A stretch of DNA of 64,000 nt from Tritrichomonas foetus (lineage: Eukaryota; Parabasalia; Tritrichomonadida; Tritrichomonadidae): assembly GCA_001839685.1 (NCBI GenBank), contig MLAK01000727.1:1-64000 (forward strand), read 5' to 3'. A program made the position numbers and the translations under genes. The stretch's first letter is position 1, and every line of letters begins with the position of its first letter. The notes beneath the pieces were generated by a model. That model had not been told where the DNA came from. It did no database searches and was given only the letters and a program-made list of their open reading frames with translations. Below, piece by piece: positions 9,287 through 19,691 of this stretch.

Positions 9287-11167
9287 ATGAAGTACTTAAT
9301 AGCACTTGCAGGTAATTCACTGGACTCATCACCAGTTTTGCTTCTTGATATAAATAATGTTTTGTATTTGTTTTCAATGCCAGACTGTTGTGATCGTTCT
9401 TTTGTTGATTCAAATTATTCAATAAAACGAGTCAAGCACATATTTTTAAGTAGTACTCGTGTTGAAGATTCAGGGGGCCTTTTGGGAACCATCGTTTCAT
9501 TGATGCATCCATATCCAAAAGATTTCGAAATTACAGGGCCAAAAGAAATTGTTAACCTATTTTTGAATAATGCATTTCTTCACTCACGTCTTGGTGATGT
9601 GCCTTTGAAAATGTCAGACAAATATTCTGATGAAAATTTGAGCGCCACAATGTTTCATACTGGTGCGTCATATGGCTTTTCTATTAAGTGTTCTGGCAGC
9701 CCTGGGAAGTTCCTCCCCGAAGTAGCCAAGAAACTTGGAATCAAACCAGGTCCAGAATTCAAAAAATTAAAAGAAGGTGAAACTCTTTACAATGATAAAG
9801 GAGAAGCCGTTACACTTAATGATTGTGTAAGTAGTCCAATTCCAGGAGAGAACCTTTTAATTGTAAATATTAAAACAATAGAAGACATCAAATTTTTGAA
9901 AGAAAAAATGCTCGGTTCTCAAACTAGTGTTATTTCCAACAGTAATTCCAGAAATAATATTTCTAGAAGCCTTTCAAATGGAGGAAAAATAGATATGTCT
10001 ATGTATGATGTTATTGTTCACTTAACACCAATAGACATTGTGAATAACGAAGAATATATTCAATGTTTTCCAACCGACAAAGTTAACATTTGTTTCCCAA
10101 TGAGTGGTCGAATAACTTATCCAGTATCTGAAAAAGTTTATAAAAAATATGAAAATGGTATGAATGGTTTAATTCCTTCTTTATCATATGAAGAAGATTC
10201 ACAGAACTATCCAAAAAGTTTCATGCCTTTATATACTGGCGATTCTTATATGTTTAGTCCACTTCAAAAGAAAGGTTTAAATAAGTCACAAATCCATAAA
10301 ACATTCAAAGGCTCTTATAATTCACCTCTTCCTCAATTTGAAACATTTGCATTGACAGTTCTTGGCTCAGGTGCAGCTAAGCCAGCTTTGCATAGAAATG
10401 ATCCAGGCTATTTAGTTCACACAAAAGGTGGCTTTGTTGCTCTTGATGTTGGAGAAGGTTTTCTTGGACAATTACGAAGACGATTTGGACGAATTGGTGC
10501 TAATTATGTTTTAGAAAACCTTTCATTGATTTTCATTTCACACGGACACTCAGATCATTGTTTTGGTTTACATGCATTACTTCGAGCTCGTTCACTGATC
10601 ACTAATAAAAAGTTACCAATTATTTGTAACAGCGATCTCATCAATGAACTTTCATTTTTCGAAACATTATATTCGAATGATAGTTCGTTCTATGCTAATT
10701 TTTATGATATAACTTTACCTGAAAACGAAACAGTGAAAATCAATGAATTCGTTTCAATAACTACTATTCCTGTTTTTCATACATCACGCTCACGTGGGTG
10801 TGTTCTTGAAATCAGAAATGCTGAAGGCGAAACCAAAAGACTTGCATATAGTGGAGATAGAATGGCAACAGCAAATGATGAATTTGTTGAAAAAGTCGGA
10901 AAAGTTGATTTTCTGCTTCATGAAGGAACTTTTTCAAATGAATTAAATGATGAAATGGATGACTATGCTCACTCAACTGTTGATCATGCAATTAAAGCAA
11001 GCGAACAAATGAATGCATCTTATACAGCAATCATACATATTAGTTCCAGATATGAAGGAAAACATATTCCTTGTAGATCATCAAATGCATTCATTGTTTT
11101 TGACTACCTTACTTTTACATATGAAAATATTCATGCAATTTGTTCAGCTATAAAATCTATAGATTAA
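9287..11167 (+). CDS. tRNase Z, long form (ELAC2-like)
   Basis: Endonuclease that removes the 3' trailer of pre-tRNAs. At 626 aa it has the long-form layout: an N-terminal metallo-beta-lactamase-like half lacking the metal motif (about residues 1-340) and a catalytic C-terminal half. The C-terminal half opens with LTVLGSGAAKP and carries ISHGHSDHCFGL (HxHxDH), YSGD with the metal-bridging aspartate, LLHEGTF, HSTVDHAI and a final IHISSRY histidine region. All expected catalytic residues appear present. The ATG sits in TCATTATG, resembling the initiator-type sequence known at trichomonad start sites. No organelle-targeting signal is obvious. Confidence 0.95.
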   Translation: MKYLIALAGNSLDSSPVLLLDINNVLYLFSMPDCCDRSFVDSNYSIKRVKHIFLSSTRVEDSGGLLGTIVSLMHPYPKDFEITGPKEIVNLFLNNAFLHSRLGDVPLKMSDKYSDENLSATMFHTGASYGFSIKCSGSPGKFLPEVAKKLGIKPGPEFKKLKEGETLYNDKGEAVTLNDCVSSPIPGENLLIVNIKTIEDIKFLKEKMLGSQTSVISNSNSRNNISRSLSNGGKIDMSMYDVIVHLTPIDIVNNEEYIQCFPTDKVNICFPMSGRITYPVSEKVYKKYENGMNGLIPSLSYEEDSQNYPKSFMPLYTGDSYMFSPLQKKGLNKSQIHKTFKGSYNSPLPQFETFALTVLGSGAAKPALHRNDPGYLVHTKGGFVALDVGEGFLGQLRRRFGRIGANYVLENLSLIFISHGHSDHCFGLHALLRARSLITNKKLPIICNSDLINELSFFETLYSNDSSFYANFYDITLPENETVKINEFVSITTIPVFHTSRSRGCVLEIRNAEGETKRLAYSGDRMATANDEFVEKVGKVDFLLHEGTFSNELNDEMDDYAHSTVDHAIKASEQMNASYTAIIHISSRYEGKHIPCRSSNAFIVFDYLTFTYENIHAICSAIKSID

Positions 11168-11241
11168 ATTTATAGAAATTTATTTTCTTCTATTGTGTAA
11201 GTAAATAATACGCAGATAATATATTTTATTTATTTATTATT

Positions 11242-12183
11242 AAATGGATAGTATTCACCCAAAAATTCTAGAGGCCGAAAATCTAAATAATTCTATGTTA
11301 TCCATGAAGATACATATTGAAATAGAATTTGTTAATTGTCATTTTACAATATATTAGAATATACCATGCAAAATTTATATACTCCTTTTTCTTCTCTGAC
11401 TTCGGAAAGTACTTTCCCATCACTAGTAATTTTTGAATTTTCTTCATCAGCAAATTAACCCAGTTATTTTCATGATATCATTTTAATATTAGACAATTTT
11501 TTAAGCCTGTAATGACTTATGATAACATATACTTTGTAAATAATGACATTACTGTCAGCATTGGCACAATCAATACAAATATGTTTTTCGGTGTGAAGTG
11601 AATAGACATCATTTGGAGATAAACAGTTGCCAGAAATTCGAACCGGAAGAAGGTGATGATTTATATTATCCATGACATTTTTAAATATCATGTTTTTGAA
11701 ATTCCCATCTTTTGCATCTGACGTAATGAAATCAACTCTACTTATATTAATTAGTCAGAAAAACTTTTTCTCTTTAGTACTATTCTGATTATACAGACTT
11801 TGTATGCTTGTTCAAAGAAAATAGATACTTCTTTATAGATGCCATTTAAATGATCATCTCCTGTTGTAGCATGTTTCATTTTCTTATCTTTGTTTATCAA
11901 AATTTGATGTTTTTAATGATATTATCAAAAGTATTTTTTAAAAATAATACTTTCAATAAAAAGTTCATCTCGAAATATTTTACCTCTTCAATAAAAATAA
12001 ATTCACAGATTTAGAAAATGTTTCTCGTGAAGCTGTAGATTTTACTTCAAATTTTCTTTGTGATAATTCATCAAGTCTAATTATTGCTTTTTTTAAGTGC
12101 AATTCAAATTCTACATTATTTGATATAAATGTAAACACTTTCACACCTTTCTTGGAAATTTCAGGATTGAATTTTTTTTCCAA
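11242..12183 (-). pseudogene. Decayed BTB/discoidin-type gene copy
   Basis: Remnant of a relative of the intact gene at 28808-30796. Reading the minus strand from 12183, a block with VKST-SRETF parallels the intact VKSN-SKETF in the BTB-like region. A middle block around 11745-11470 reads VDFITSD, then LLPVRIS and YRLKK, parallel to IDFIKSL, LFPVRIS and YRLKK. A last block near 11320-11242 reads SSWIT, stop, LEFLGEYYPF, parallel to STWIE and LEFFGKYYPF. The central coiled-coil and first discoidin-like parts are missing, there is no ATG at the front, and at least one in-frame stop and frame changes occur. It is not expected to make protein. Confidence 0.75.
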
Positions 12184-12206
12184 TGGTTTGGTTTTTTGAC
12201 ACTTAA

Positions 12207-12386
12207 AATGGCTAAATGTGATGTGATTTTACGGTCTCCTTCGACTCATTCGGCCATTGGATTAGGCGCTGGCGCGTGACTATAACTCGAAATAGCTGAG
12301 CTTCCTCCATCTCGTTCATTCGCCACACCTCCTCCAAGTCGAAGTGACCCTATTAGCCAGCAAAGTTCACATCACATTTACGCATT
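12207..12386. mobile_element. Short inverted-repeat (MITE-like) element
   Basis: A 180-bp GC-rich island bounded by inverted repeats: left arm 12207-12226 (AATGGCTAAATGTGATGTGA) and right arm 12367-12386 pair at 18 of 20 positions, 14 of them contiguous. TTAA occurs at both boundaries (12203-12206 and 12385-12388), a possible target duplication, though TTAA is common here. No long open frame is present on either strand. The minus strand shares ordered blocks with 44865-44983: TGTGAACTT, exactly 14 bp, then GTCACTTCRACTTGGAG, and finally CACATCACATT. This fits a dispersed non-autonomous element; a structured RNA gene is the alternative. Confidence 0.55.
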
Positions 12387-12548
12387 AAATTTGTTCCACT
12401 TTTGGCCCTTATTTGACCTTTAATTCGTCCGATACTAGGACATAAATAAACGTTCATTTCCTCAAAAATGACATTTTTTAAAAAACGTGTTTTTGGTCAC
12501 TCACCAATTATAAATTGAAAAAGTTACTTGTTTTGGCGGGAAGATCAA

Positions 12549-13466
12549 ATGTATGCTGGTTTTCTCCGGCAAAGAGAGATTGCAAAGGCTGATTGGTACA
12601 GAGTTCACAAACAAATTCCACCAAATCTTGGTGAGCAGCCTCCACCCGAAAGAGTTCCTTTAGAAATCGATACGAAAACATATACAACGACATACGCTTT
12701 TGATCCCTATAATCCTTCTGATAAAAGTAAAAATAAGGAAGTTTGGAACGATTTATCTTTATGGGAAGGAGACGGAGCTGGAATAGAGCCTGTAGAATTT
12801 ACGAAAACGCTAAATTCACTCAGAGAAAGCAAATTTATTACAAATAATCCCAAAATTCGCAGTTCATATAACAGTCGTAATGCAAAAAACACGAAAAGTC
12901 TATCAAAATCACTCACCAAACGAGAAACAAGCAATAAAAAAATATATCAAAAAGATTCACAAAATATGCCAAAAACGAATAAAAACAAATCAGAAGACAA
13001 ACAGAAGAAAAAATCAGCATCTGAGGCAAACTATATAATTGATGATGCTTATAAAGAAGAATCACAGAGAAAAATCTTAGAAAAAGCTGAAAAATTGACG
13101 GGAACTATTCAATTTAATATTGAATATGAAACTGGTCGCTTAAATCGATGTTTCACACCTTATGAAAATGATATTATGTCATTCGATGCATTCGAAGCAG
13201 TTAGAAAAGAACTCAAAAATCGATCAGAACATATTGCAAGTGAAATGAAAAGAGTAGATGATGAATGGAATCGTCCGCCAGCCAAAAACTGGTTTTTGCT
13301 CAAAGATGAGAGATTCACAGTTGAACATTGCAGGTTTATGGAATTGAACAGAAGAAGGGCTTATAAAGATATGACCAAAAAAGGAAACACTATTTCGGTG
13401 AAAAATAACAAAAATGTAATCAGAAACAAAAATGAAGTGAAATCAATGAGATCTTCTTATTATTGA
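12549..13466 (+). CDS. Hypothetical basic protein, function unknown
   Basis: 305-aa protein I do not recognise. The first ATG of the open frame is at 12549; an AAAAAGTTAC motif lies about 30 bp upstream. The N-terminal third is ordered and Pro/Trp/Tyr-containing (IPPNLGEQPPPERVPL, TTTYAFDPYNPSD). The middle (about 115-180) is a low-complexity Lys/Ser/Asn segment. The C-terminal third is predicted helical with conserved-looking aromatic residues (PPAKNWFLLKDERFT). There is no membrane segment or signal peptide. The pattern of short Pro/Trp/Tyr motifs with helices resembles small cytoskeletal or axonemal proteins, but that is only a guess. Confidence 0.75.
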   Translation: MYAGFLRQREIAKADWYRVHKQIPPNLGEQPPPERVPLEIDTKTYTTTYAFDPYNPSDKSKNKEVWNDLSLWEGDGAGIEPVEFTKTLNSLRESKFITNNPKIRSSYNSRNAKNTKSLSKSLTKRETSNKKIYQKDSQNMPKTNKNKSEDKQKKKSASEANYIIDDAYKEESQRKILEKAEKLTGTIQFNIEYETGRLNRCFTPYENDIMSFDAFEAVRKELKNRSEHIASEMKRVDDEWNRPPAKNWFLLKDERFTVEHCRFMELNRRRAYKDMTKKGNTISVKNNKNVIRNKNEVKSMRSSYY

Positions 13467-13741
13467 AAAAGTTGAATTAATCTAAGTTAACTTGTGTTCG
13501 ACTTGAATTGTTATATAAAAATAAATTGATATGGGTTTTGTATATAAGATGGTTATATAATCAAGGAATTTAAAGCCTCGTTTGTTGAATCATATATACT
13601 TTAGTTATATCAGGAAAAGTGAATAGAATATTCACAATTATTCGTTTTTCTCATTTTCTCTTTTTCACAAGAAATATTGTTGACAGTATATTTTATCATT
13701 TAAAAAGTTTTGAGGAAATTGTATTTTTAAACGGCCATCAA

Positions 13742-15394
13742 ATGAATTTCTCACTGAAAATCATCTCTGCTACAAATTTAGGAAATGAGAATTCAACTAA
13801 TGCTATGTGCATTGTTCATCAAACCAAATTTGATGATTTTTATTTAGGATCTACCAATATCCAAGAAAAAACATCAGATCCTATTTGGAATGAAGAAATT
13901 CAATGTCATCTTATTAGAGGACTCGAATTTACAATTCAAATAGTTAATAAAGATATTGAGAAATCTAATAAGAAAACTTTAATTGGTCAATGTAAACTCA
14001 ATATTTATAACTGTAAATTCAACGAAGAGTTTGAAATACCAATAATAAAACCAAATGATAAAAATTATGATAAAAATAATTCAAACCATCCAAAATCTAT
14101 ATTAAAAATCCAAATATCCATGATAAAAAAAGTAAAACCAATTTGCATCAAAAACCCAAAGAATCAAATTCCAATTAACAACATAATTTATGCAAATCTT
14201 TCATTTGATCCAAGCTTTTCTCCTGAATTTCCTATCAAAAATACTAACAAATTTAATTTTGTATGTCCACCACTCGATATATCTTTTGTTGGATTTGATC
14301 GAAATGGAGAAATTACTTACATTTCATCAAAATCGGAAACTATTAATTCAAAAAGTTGCTTCCACTCTCAAGATACTTTATGTTACTGTAGTGATACCTT
14401 TGGACCAACAATTCGAATTGATTTACAAAAAGTTTTTAATACCTTTAATGGTTTTAATCGAATAAATTCTACTGTTCGAGGTGTATTTTTTGTTTCTATT
14501 TTTAATTCAGCTTATCAAATGGATAAATTTAATTGGATTGCACTTGATTTTTATATTTCTCAAGAAAAGCAAATGAAAAGAACAAAAAACTTCAGTTTAG
14601 TTTGTAATGAAAAAACATTATCAAATGTTTATTTCCATAAAAGAATACCTATTCCAATTCGAAGATCTTCTACAATCTGTGGTGTTGTTGTTTTAACATT
14701 AACCGAAAATTTATTGGTAGAAATTGAACCTATTAACTTTTCGGTACCTAATGCTAATTTTAATATACCAACTTATTCTGTTACTGAAATATTACCAGAA
14801 ATAGCTCAAATTTCACAATTTCCCTCATTCCCAGGAAGATATGAACGAAGATTAAGTTGTCCACTTGGATGTTCAGCATCATTATCACGATCACTTTTTA
14901 TTAACAGAATTCATACTATTCTTCCAATTGAAATAAACATAACATGGAAAGATTATGCTTCTAAACAAGACATTGAATTAGATGCTTCAATTTTTGCCTT
15001 TGATAAAGATTATAATGTTATCCAAATTTGCTCAATGAATCGCCAACTTGTTTTTAATGGTGGAATAACTCATAATGGACAAATGATAAACAATTATATC
15101 AAAATGTTCGTGAATTTTATGAAATTACCCAATGAAATTACTTATTTATGCTTTTGTACATCATCTTTCAAACCAATAGAATATATAAAATATCTTGAAT
15201 TGACAATGCACATGAATGGAACAGTTTTATATAGAGTATCGATGAAAAAACTAATGAAGCAAGGCTTAATTTTTATGTATATGAAAAAAGAAATGAATGA
15301 TTGGATCATTGTTCCATCATTATATCAAAGTGAATGCAAAACGCCAACACTAATTCAAAAAGAAGTCATTCAACTTTGTAAATCACTATTTTAG
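13742..15394 (+). CDS. C2 domain protein with two TerD-like domains
   Basis: 550-aa protein starting at ATG 13742; the open frame upstream to 13619 has no other ATG. Residues 1 to about 110 form a C2 domain (MNFSLKIISATNLG, then SDPIWNEEIQC), a fold that often binds Ca2+ and lipid. Two stretches follow that resemble the TerD fold of tellurite/stress proteins. The first is at about 150-330 (LDISFVGFDRNGEITYIS). The second, clearer one is at about 390-545, with the pattern of a beta strand, IELDASIFAFD, ITHNGQ, a strand region, and the terminal GLIFMYMKKEMNDWIIVP. Acidic Ca2+ ligands of bacterial TerD are only partly kept. A role in Ca2+- or membrane-linked stress response is inference. Confidence 0.7.
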   Translation: MNFSLKIISATNLGNENSTNAMCIVHQTKFDDFYLGSTNIQEKTSDPIWNEEIQCHLIRGLEFTIQIVNKDIEKSNKKTLIGQCKLNIYNCKFNEEFEIPIIKPNDKNYDKNNSNHPKSILKIQISMIKKVKPICIKNPKNQIPINNIIYANLSFDPSFSPEFPIKNTNKFNFVCPPLDISFVGFDRNGEITYISSKSETINSKSCFHSQDTLCYCSDTFGPTIRIDLQKVFNTFNGFNRINSTVRGVFFVSIFNSAYQMDKFNWIALDFYISQEKQMKRTKNFSLVCNEKTLSNVYFHKRIPIPIRRSSTICGVVVLTLTENLLVEIEPINFSVPNANFNIPTYSVTEILPEIAQISQFPSFPGRYERRLSCPLGCSASLSRSLFINRIHTILPIEINITWKDYASKQDIELDASIFAFDKDYNVIQICSMNRQLVFNGGITHNGQMINNYIKMFVNFMKLPNEITYLCFCTSSFKPIEYIKYLELTMHMNGTVLYRVSMKKLMKQGLIFMYMKKEMNDWIIVPSLYQSECKTPTLIQKEVIQLCKSLF

Positions 15395-15687
15395 TTTTCT
15401 TGAGAATAATTTAACTCAATAACGATCTCTTTTTTGTTTGAAATGAATAGAAATTTTGATATAGATCGATATCGTGATGAATGAACTGTGCGCATGGTAT
15501 ATTTTTTTAATTCCTATACTTTAGATTGAACTATAGAACTTCTTTTTTATTGATAATACTGTTGAATTCATTAAAAGTGATAAGGATAAAGTAATCAAAG
15601 CTCAGTTAATATTTAAAGCAATTTTAACTATTGATTTCAAATTCGAAAACAAAGGAAGATATTATTCAATTGATATCATTATTATTA
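15395..15687. other. Spacer between convergent genes
   Basis: About 290 bp of AT-rich DNA between the 3' ends of the C2-TerD and VPS9 genes. Nothing recognised. Confidence 0.4.
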
Positions 15688-17898
15688 TTAATCTATATTT
15701 AATAAAGTTTTGTAAGCACAAATTTCAAGATACATTGCCGTGAATTGGTTTGGAACAATCTGAAGATCAAAATCTCTCACCTCAGAGAAAAAGTGATTTA
15801 TTTTCTCCATAAATTCATAAGTATATACCAATGATTTTGGATTAAAATATGCAATAGTCATCAAAAGAATAGGAAGGTAAATATCAGGGCCAATATCGCT
15901 ATCAGATAAAATTCCTTTTCCTTCCAAAACAACATATTTCGCTAAATCGGTGGCAGTTCTAAACAATTCATATTTCCTTACCGATATTAATTCTGTAAAA
16001 GCATCATCCATCATAAATTTTATATCTGATCTTGTTTTAAGTTTATCAAAATCAAATAAAATGTTTTTTTGCAAATTTTGATCTTTTACACCAATTTTAT
16101 GAGCTGACTCAATCATAATTTTTGATGATTGACACGAGGCATCAATTTCTTTTTCAATTGGGGGTTTCTGGAACATATCTAATGTTAATCTAGAAAACAG
16201 GGCTTTTTTGGCAGATTTTGGATACCTCAAAAAAAGTGGCTTATTTCCATTAATTATTTTTTTGATTTCAGAATCTTTGAGGGAAAATTTATCAAATTTG
16301 AACAGTGTAATAGATTTGGTACTCATTAAAGCATACGAAGCAGCAGGAATCAAAATTTTCTTTACTGTCTCATTTTCTATTCGATATAAAATTTCAAGAG
16401 CTTTTTTTTCTTTTGTATGAGATACTTTCTTTTCAACATCATTCAGTATTCTATATATTTCCATATTGTCTTTACTCGCTTCTAATAGTTTGCCTAAAAT
16501 ACAGCAGCAATGCTTTCGAAATGAATAAGTTTCTACACTTCCACGTTTAATAATAAAATCATTAAAGAAATTCCCAATTGTCTTCTGTTTCCAAAACTGT
16601 TTTTCAATTTTTTGTTTTTGGCTTTCAGTTTCTTCATCAATGTAATTTGAAAATTTTTTCTTTCGTAAAATTTCTAAGGTTGGAAAAGTATCGATGTCTT
16701 GAAGTAAATGCCTTAAAATACTAACTGGATTGCTTTCAGAATGAGCCATTGTCAGCTCCAAGTCATTTACTTTATCATCATTGTCAATATTATCATCAAC
16801 GTCATCTATGTCATTAATTATGATATCATTTTCATAGTAACAAACATAAACATTGAAATCTAGAATTGTGTTCTGAATATTTTCCTGATTATTTTGATAA
16901 TTTCTCCGAATAATTCTTTCATCTAAATTTGAAAGGATAAGTGGTTTGAAGAAAGATGGAATCCATGTCATATCTTCCGTTTGTATCATTAGCTCATTTC
17001 TTTCTTCGTTATTTTCAAGAAATATTTTTACAACCAGGTTCACTATTGTATCATTTCTTAAAATGCTACATAACCCCATGAATTTAGAACAATAACTCTT
17101 TGAATAAGATGCATAATGAAGTAACCCAACAAGCTTTGCATTCTCTATATCGCTTAGCGCAAAATTAAGAAATGATCTTAAATATGTTTGTTTGGCAAAT
17201 TCAACGCTTTTCTCATTCTTAACAAATTTGTCATTTTTTCCCAGAACGATATCCACAAATTTTGGAATCATTTTTTTGTAGTGGTTGATATGAGTTAATA
17301 AAGTTTCTGGAAAATCAACACTAGCAATTCTATTTTCGATGTACATTTGACATGCTGGCTGAAAAGCAGTTTTAACAAATCTTAAAAAAAGTGGAGAGGC
17401 GAAAACCGATCGGGAAAAAGTGAAATATGAATCCAAATTGGGCTTAAATTGACTAATAAATGAATGGAAAGCGTCCAATCCGATTTTTTTCGCTTGTTTA
17501 TTACCATTAAAGAAAAATTGAAACATTGCAGGAATAAATGAAAATGTTACTAAATTAATTAATTGTGAATTCTTTGAATTATAAATTTCCTTGAACATAT
17601 CAATAAGTTCAGGTCTAGATGGAATTTCAATTTTCTTTTCTTTAAGTCCATATTGAAAAAAGTTTTTTTTCTTTGGAAAATGATCAATTTCAAAATTTAA
17701 TTTTTCAACTTTGGAAAAAAGTAGAGAGTAGTGCATTTTCGAAACAGCAAGATATGAAAAATACGAATTCCGAAGGAATTTTACTTTATCTTCCCGACAT
17801 CCAATTTCTATATTGGACATTGTTTTTTCGATCTGAAGAGTTTTCTGGACCTCTTTAAAACGATCATAAAGTTCTTTTGTCATGTGAATAGTATCCAT
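15688..17898 (-). CDS. VPS9 domain protein
   Basis: 736-aa protein ending in a VPS9 domain (about residues 610-735), the exchange-factor module for Rab5-family GTPases. The signature is GPDIYLPILLMTI followed by a run of helices, matching the family's G-x-D-x-x-LP-I-L motif with the conserved aspartate, and a preceding FMMDDAFTELISVRKY segment. The N-terminal 500 residues are helical with no named domain visible to me; an acidic Asp/Asn stretch sits near residue 375. The open frame extends to 17943, but only through TTG; the first ATG is 17898. A Rab5-like GTPase is encoded at 45295-45906, a plausible but unproven client. Confidence 0.75.
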   Translation of the reverse strand: MDTIHMTKELYDRFKEVQKTLQIEKTMSNIEIGCREDKVKFLRNSYFSYLAVSKMHYSLLFSKVEKLNFEIDHFPKKKNFFQYGLKEKKIEIPSRPELIDMFKEIYNSKNSQLINLVTFSFIPAMFQFFFNGNKQAKKIGLDAFHSFISQFKPNLDSYFTFSRSVFASPLFLRFVKTAFQPACQMYIENRIASVDFPETLLTHINHYKKMIPKFVDIVLGKNDKFVKNEKSVEFAKQTYLRSFLNFALSDIENAKLVGLLHYASYSKSYCSKFMGLCSILRNDTIVNLVVKIFLENNEERNELMIQTEDMTWIPSFFKPLILSNLDERIIRRNYQNNQENIQNTILDFNVYVCYYENDIIINDIDDVDDNIDNDDKVNDLELTMAHSESNPVSILRHLLQDIDTFPTLEILRKKKFSNYIDEETESQKQKIEKQFWKQKTIGNFFNDFIIKRGSVETYSFRKHCCCILGKLLEASKDNMEIYRILNDVEKKVSHTKEKKALEILYRIENETVKKILIPAASYALMSTKSITLFKFDKFSLKDSEIKKIINGNKPLFLRYPKSAKKALFSRLTLDMFQKPPIEKEIDASCQSSKIMIESAHKIGVKDQNLQKNILFDFDKLKTRSDIKFMMDDAFTELISVRKYELFRTATDLAKYVVLEGKGILSDSDIGPDIYLPILLMTIAYFNPKSLVYTYEFMEKINHFFSEVRDFDLQIVPNQFTAMYLEICAYKTLLNID

Positions 17899-19691
17899 TT
17901 TCTTTGGGCTGTATGGAGGAAAAAAAAATATTTTTTTTGCCAAAAAATTTGTTATGAAAAAGTTTAAGTAAATTCATTAAATCTTTCTCAGAGAAAATTT
18001 GTGTCGAGACTCTTCACTCAAGAGTGTGAAATGAAGATGTGATGTGTGAAATTATCCAATTTCTTATTGAATTGAATAGATTGACTCAAATGGTTTCCAA
18101 TGAAAATCAAATAATATTAAAGAATCTATCAAATCTACACATGGTATTTCTTTCCCATCCCAAATATTCTATTAGTGATTTATTTTGTTGGTCAATTTGG
18201 TCATGTTAGTATGATGGCATTGAATCTCATCTGGATTCATGTGACATCATGAATTTGGTTCAAAATTCAGCATAACTTTCGAAATTCGATAGAACAAGTT
18301 TTTTTGTTTCTTTGTCGCTTATGCTTTTAAATTTTGAGATTTATTTGATTTTATAAGCTGAAAAGCTCGGCAATATCACAGGAACATAGAAGATGCAAGT
18401 GAAATCTGACACAAAAAGAAAAATAATTCACACTATCTTAAAAGGAAATGTTATTTCATTGTTAACACTTTCATCATTCTAATATTTTTTCGAATTCAAT
18501 GCAGAATATTTCTGAGGTAGCGAAATTAAGACTCAGTCATTTCTATGTCATTAGTCATGTCTCACTTTTTCGGATATGTTTATTTATATATTTAGGTATT
18601 ATTTTCTTGAGCATCTGTTAAACATTTCATTCGGCAAGGTCGATGTGATGATGTGGAAAAAAATAATAAAATTCACATCACAATGATTGCCTATCAGAAA
18701 AAGATTATCTAATCTTTTGCAACCTCAAGAGATATTTTTCTCTTTATGTTTATATTTTCCCTGTGGTATATTTCCATTATGTGAGTAATTTTGACCAAAA
18801 TTGAATCTTTATCAATGTGCTAAAAGGAAAGAAAGACATTAAATAATTTTTAAATTGAGATAACTTGATATCGAATTAAATTAATTGGTATTGATATGAT
18901 AAATATAATTTTCTATCTAATTAATATGAATATAAATAATCAGACTGTAAAAATCAGCTTCAATTTGTGAACATTAAATTTATGCTGTTCAACTTAGACA
19001 TTTGTGATTATATAACACGTTAATATAGTTTTATGTTGATCTTAATATGGTTCTCGACTCAAAAAATTTATTGAAGAATTTTTTGGCGATATGAAAAAAT
19101 TGCCTTTTCGAGTCATGAAGAGCAAGAATAATTTTTATACGGTTGATTCATTTTCTTACAGTCATTCATACGATTTTTTAGGATGATAATGCATTATCCA
19201 ATATCTAAATATGTTTTAAATTTATAAATATGTTTTCAATTTATAAATTCCATGGAATATTTGTGATGATAACGTTGTTTTTTGAGAAAGAAATAAAATG
19301 ATGATAAAAATTTTTGAATAAAACTATTTTATATTTCCCAAAAAGTACAAAAGTATTTTTACCATTCATTATTCATATTTTTGGAGAAAAAATGAAACTG
19401 GAAATATAATTGAATACGATAAATTCACCAACTGCTATTCAATAATTAATTATTTCATTTCATAAATACTGATTTTTCAATGGATAAATGAACAACATTT
19501 CACAAATAAATTTACATAAAAATCGTATGACACTTCACCGTTGAACTTTTTCAGAATTCTTCTTCGAAGCCAAACAAACTTTTCTTTACTTTTCGAATTT
19601 ATATTCAACTTTTTCAAAACATCGTTTTAACTTTTTAATTACATTAGGAGTAGACAAAACCATTTAAAATTATAATTTGATCAACACCTCA
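17899..19691. other. Long intergenic region between divergent genes
   Basis: About 1.8 kb of AT-rich non-coding DNA. AACTTTTT motifs occur at both ends, near 17955 for the VPS9 gene and at 19545, 19605 and 19630 for the transporter. A 19-bp tandem duplication lies at 19207-19244. I see no gene. Confidence 0.5.
19207..19244. repeat. 19-bp tandem duplication
   Basis: Two adjacent copies of a 19-bp unit starting AAATATGTTTT and ending AATTTAT, differing at one base. Small local duplication in non-coding DNA. Confidence 0.8.

Noticed and set aside
12207..12386. RNase P RNA, based on a GGAAGCTCA-like string on the minus strand
   Set aside because: Only one short conserved-looking string fits; the required partner segments and length are not evident.
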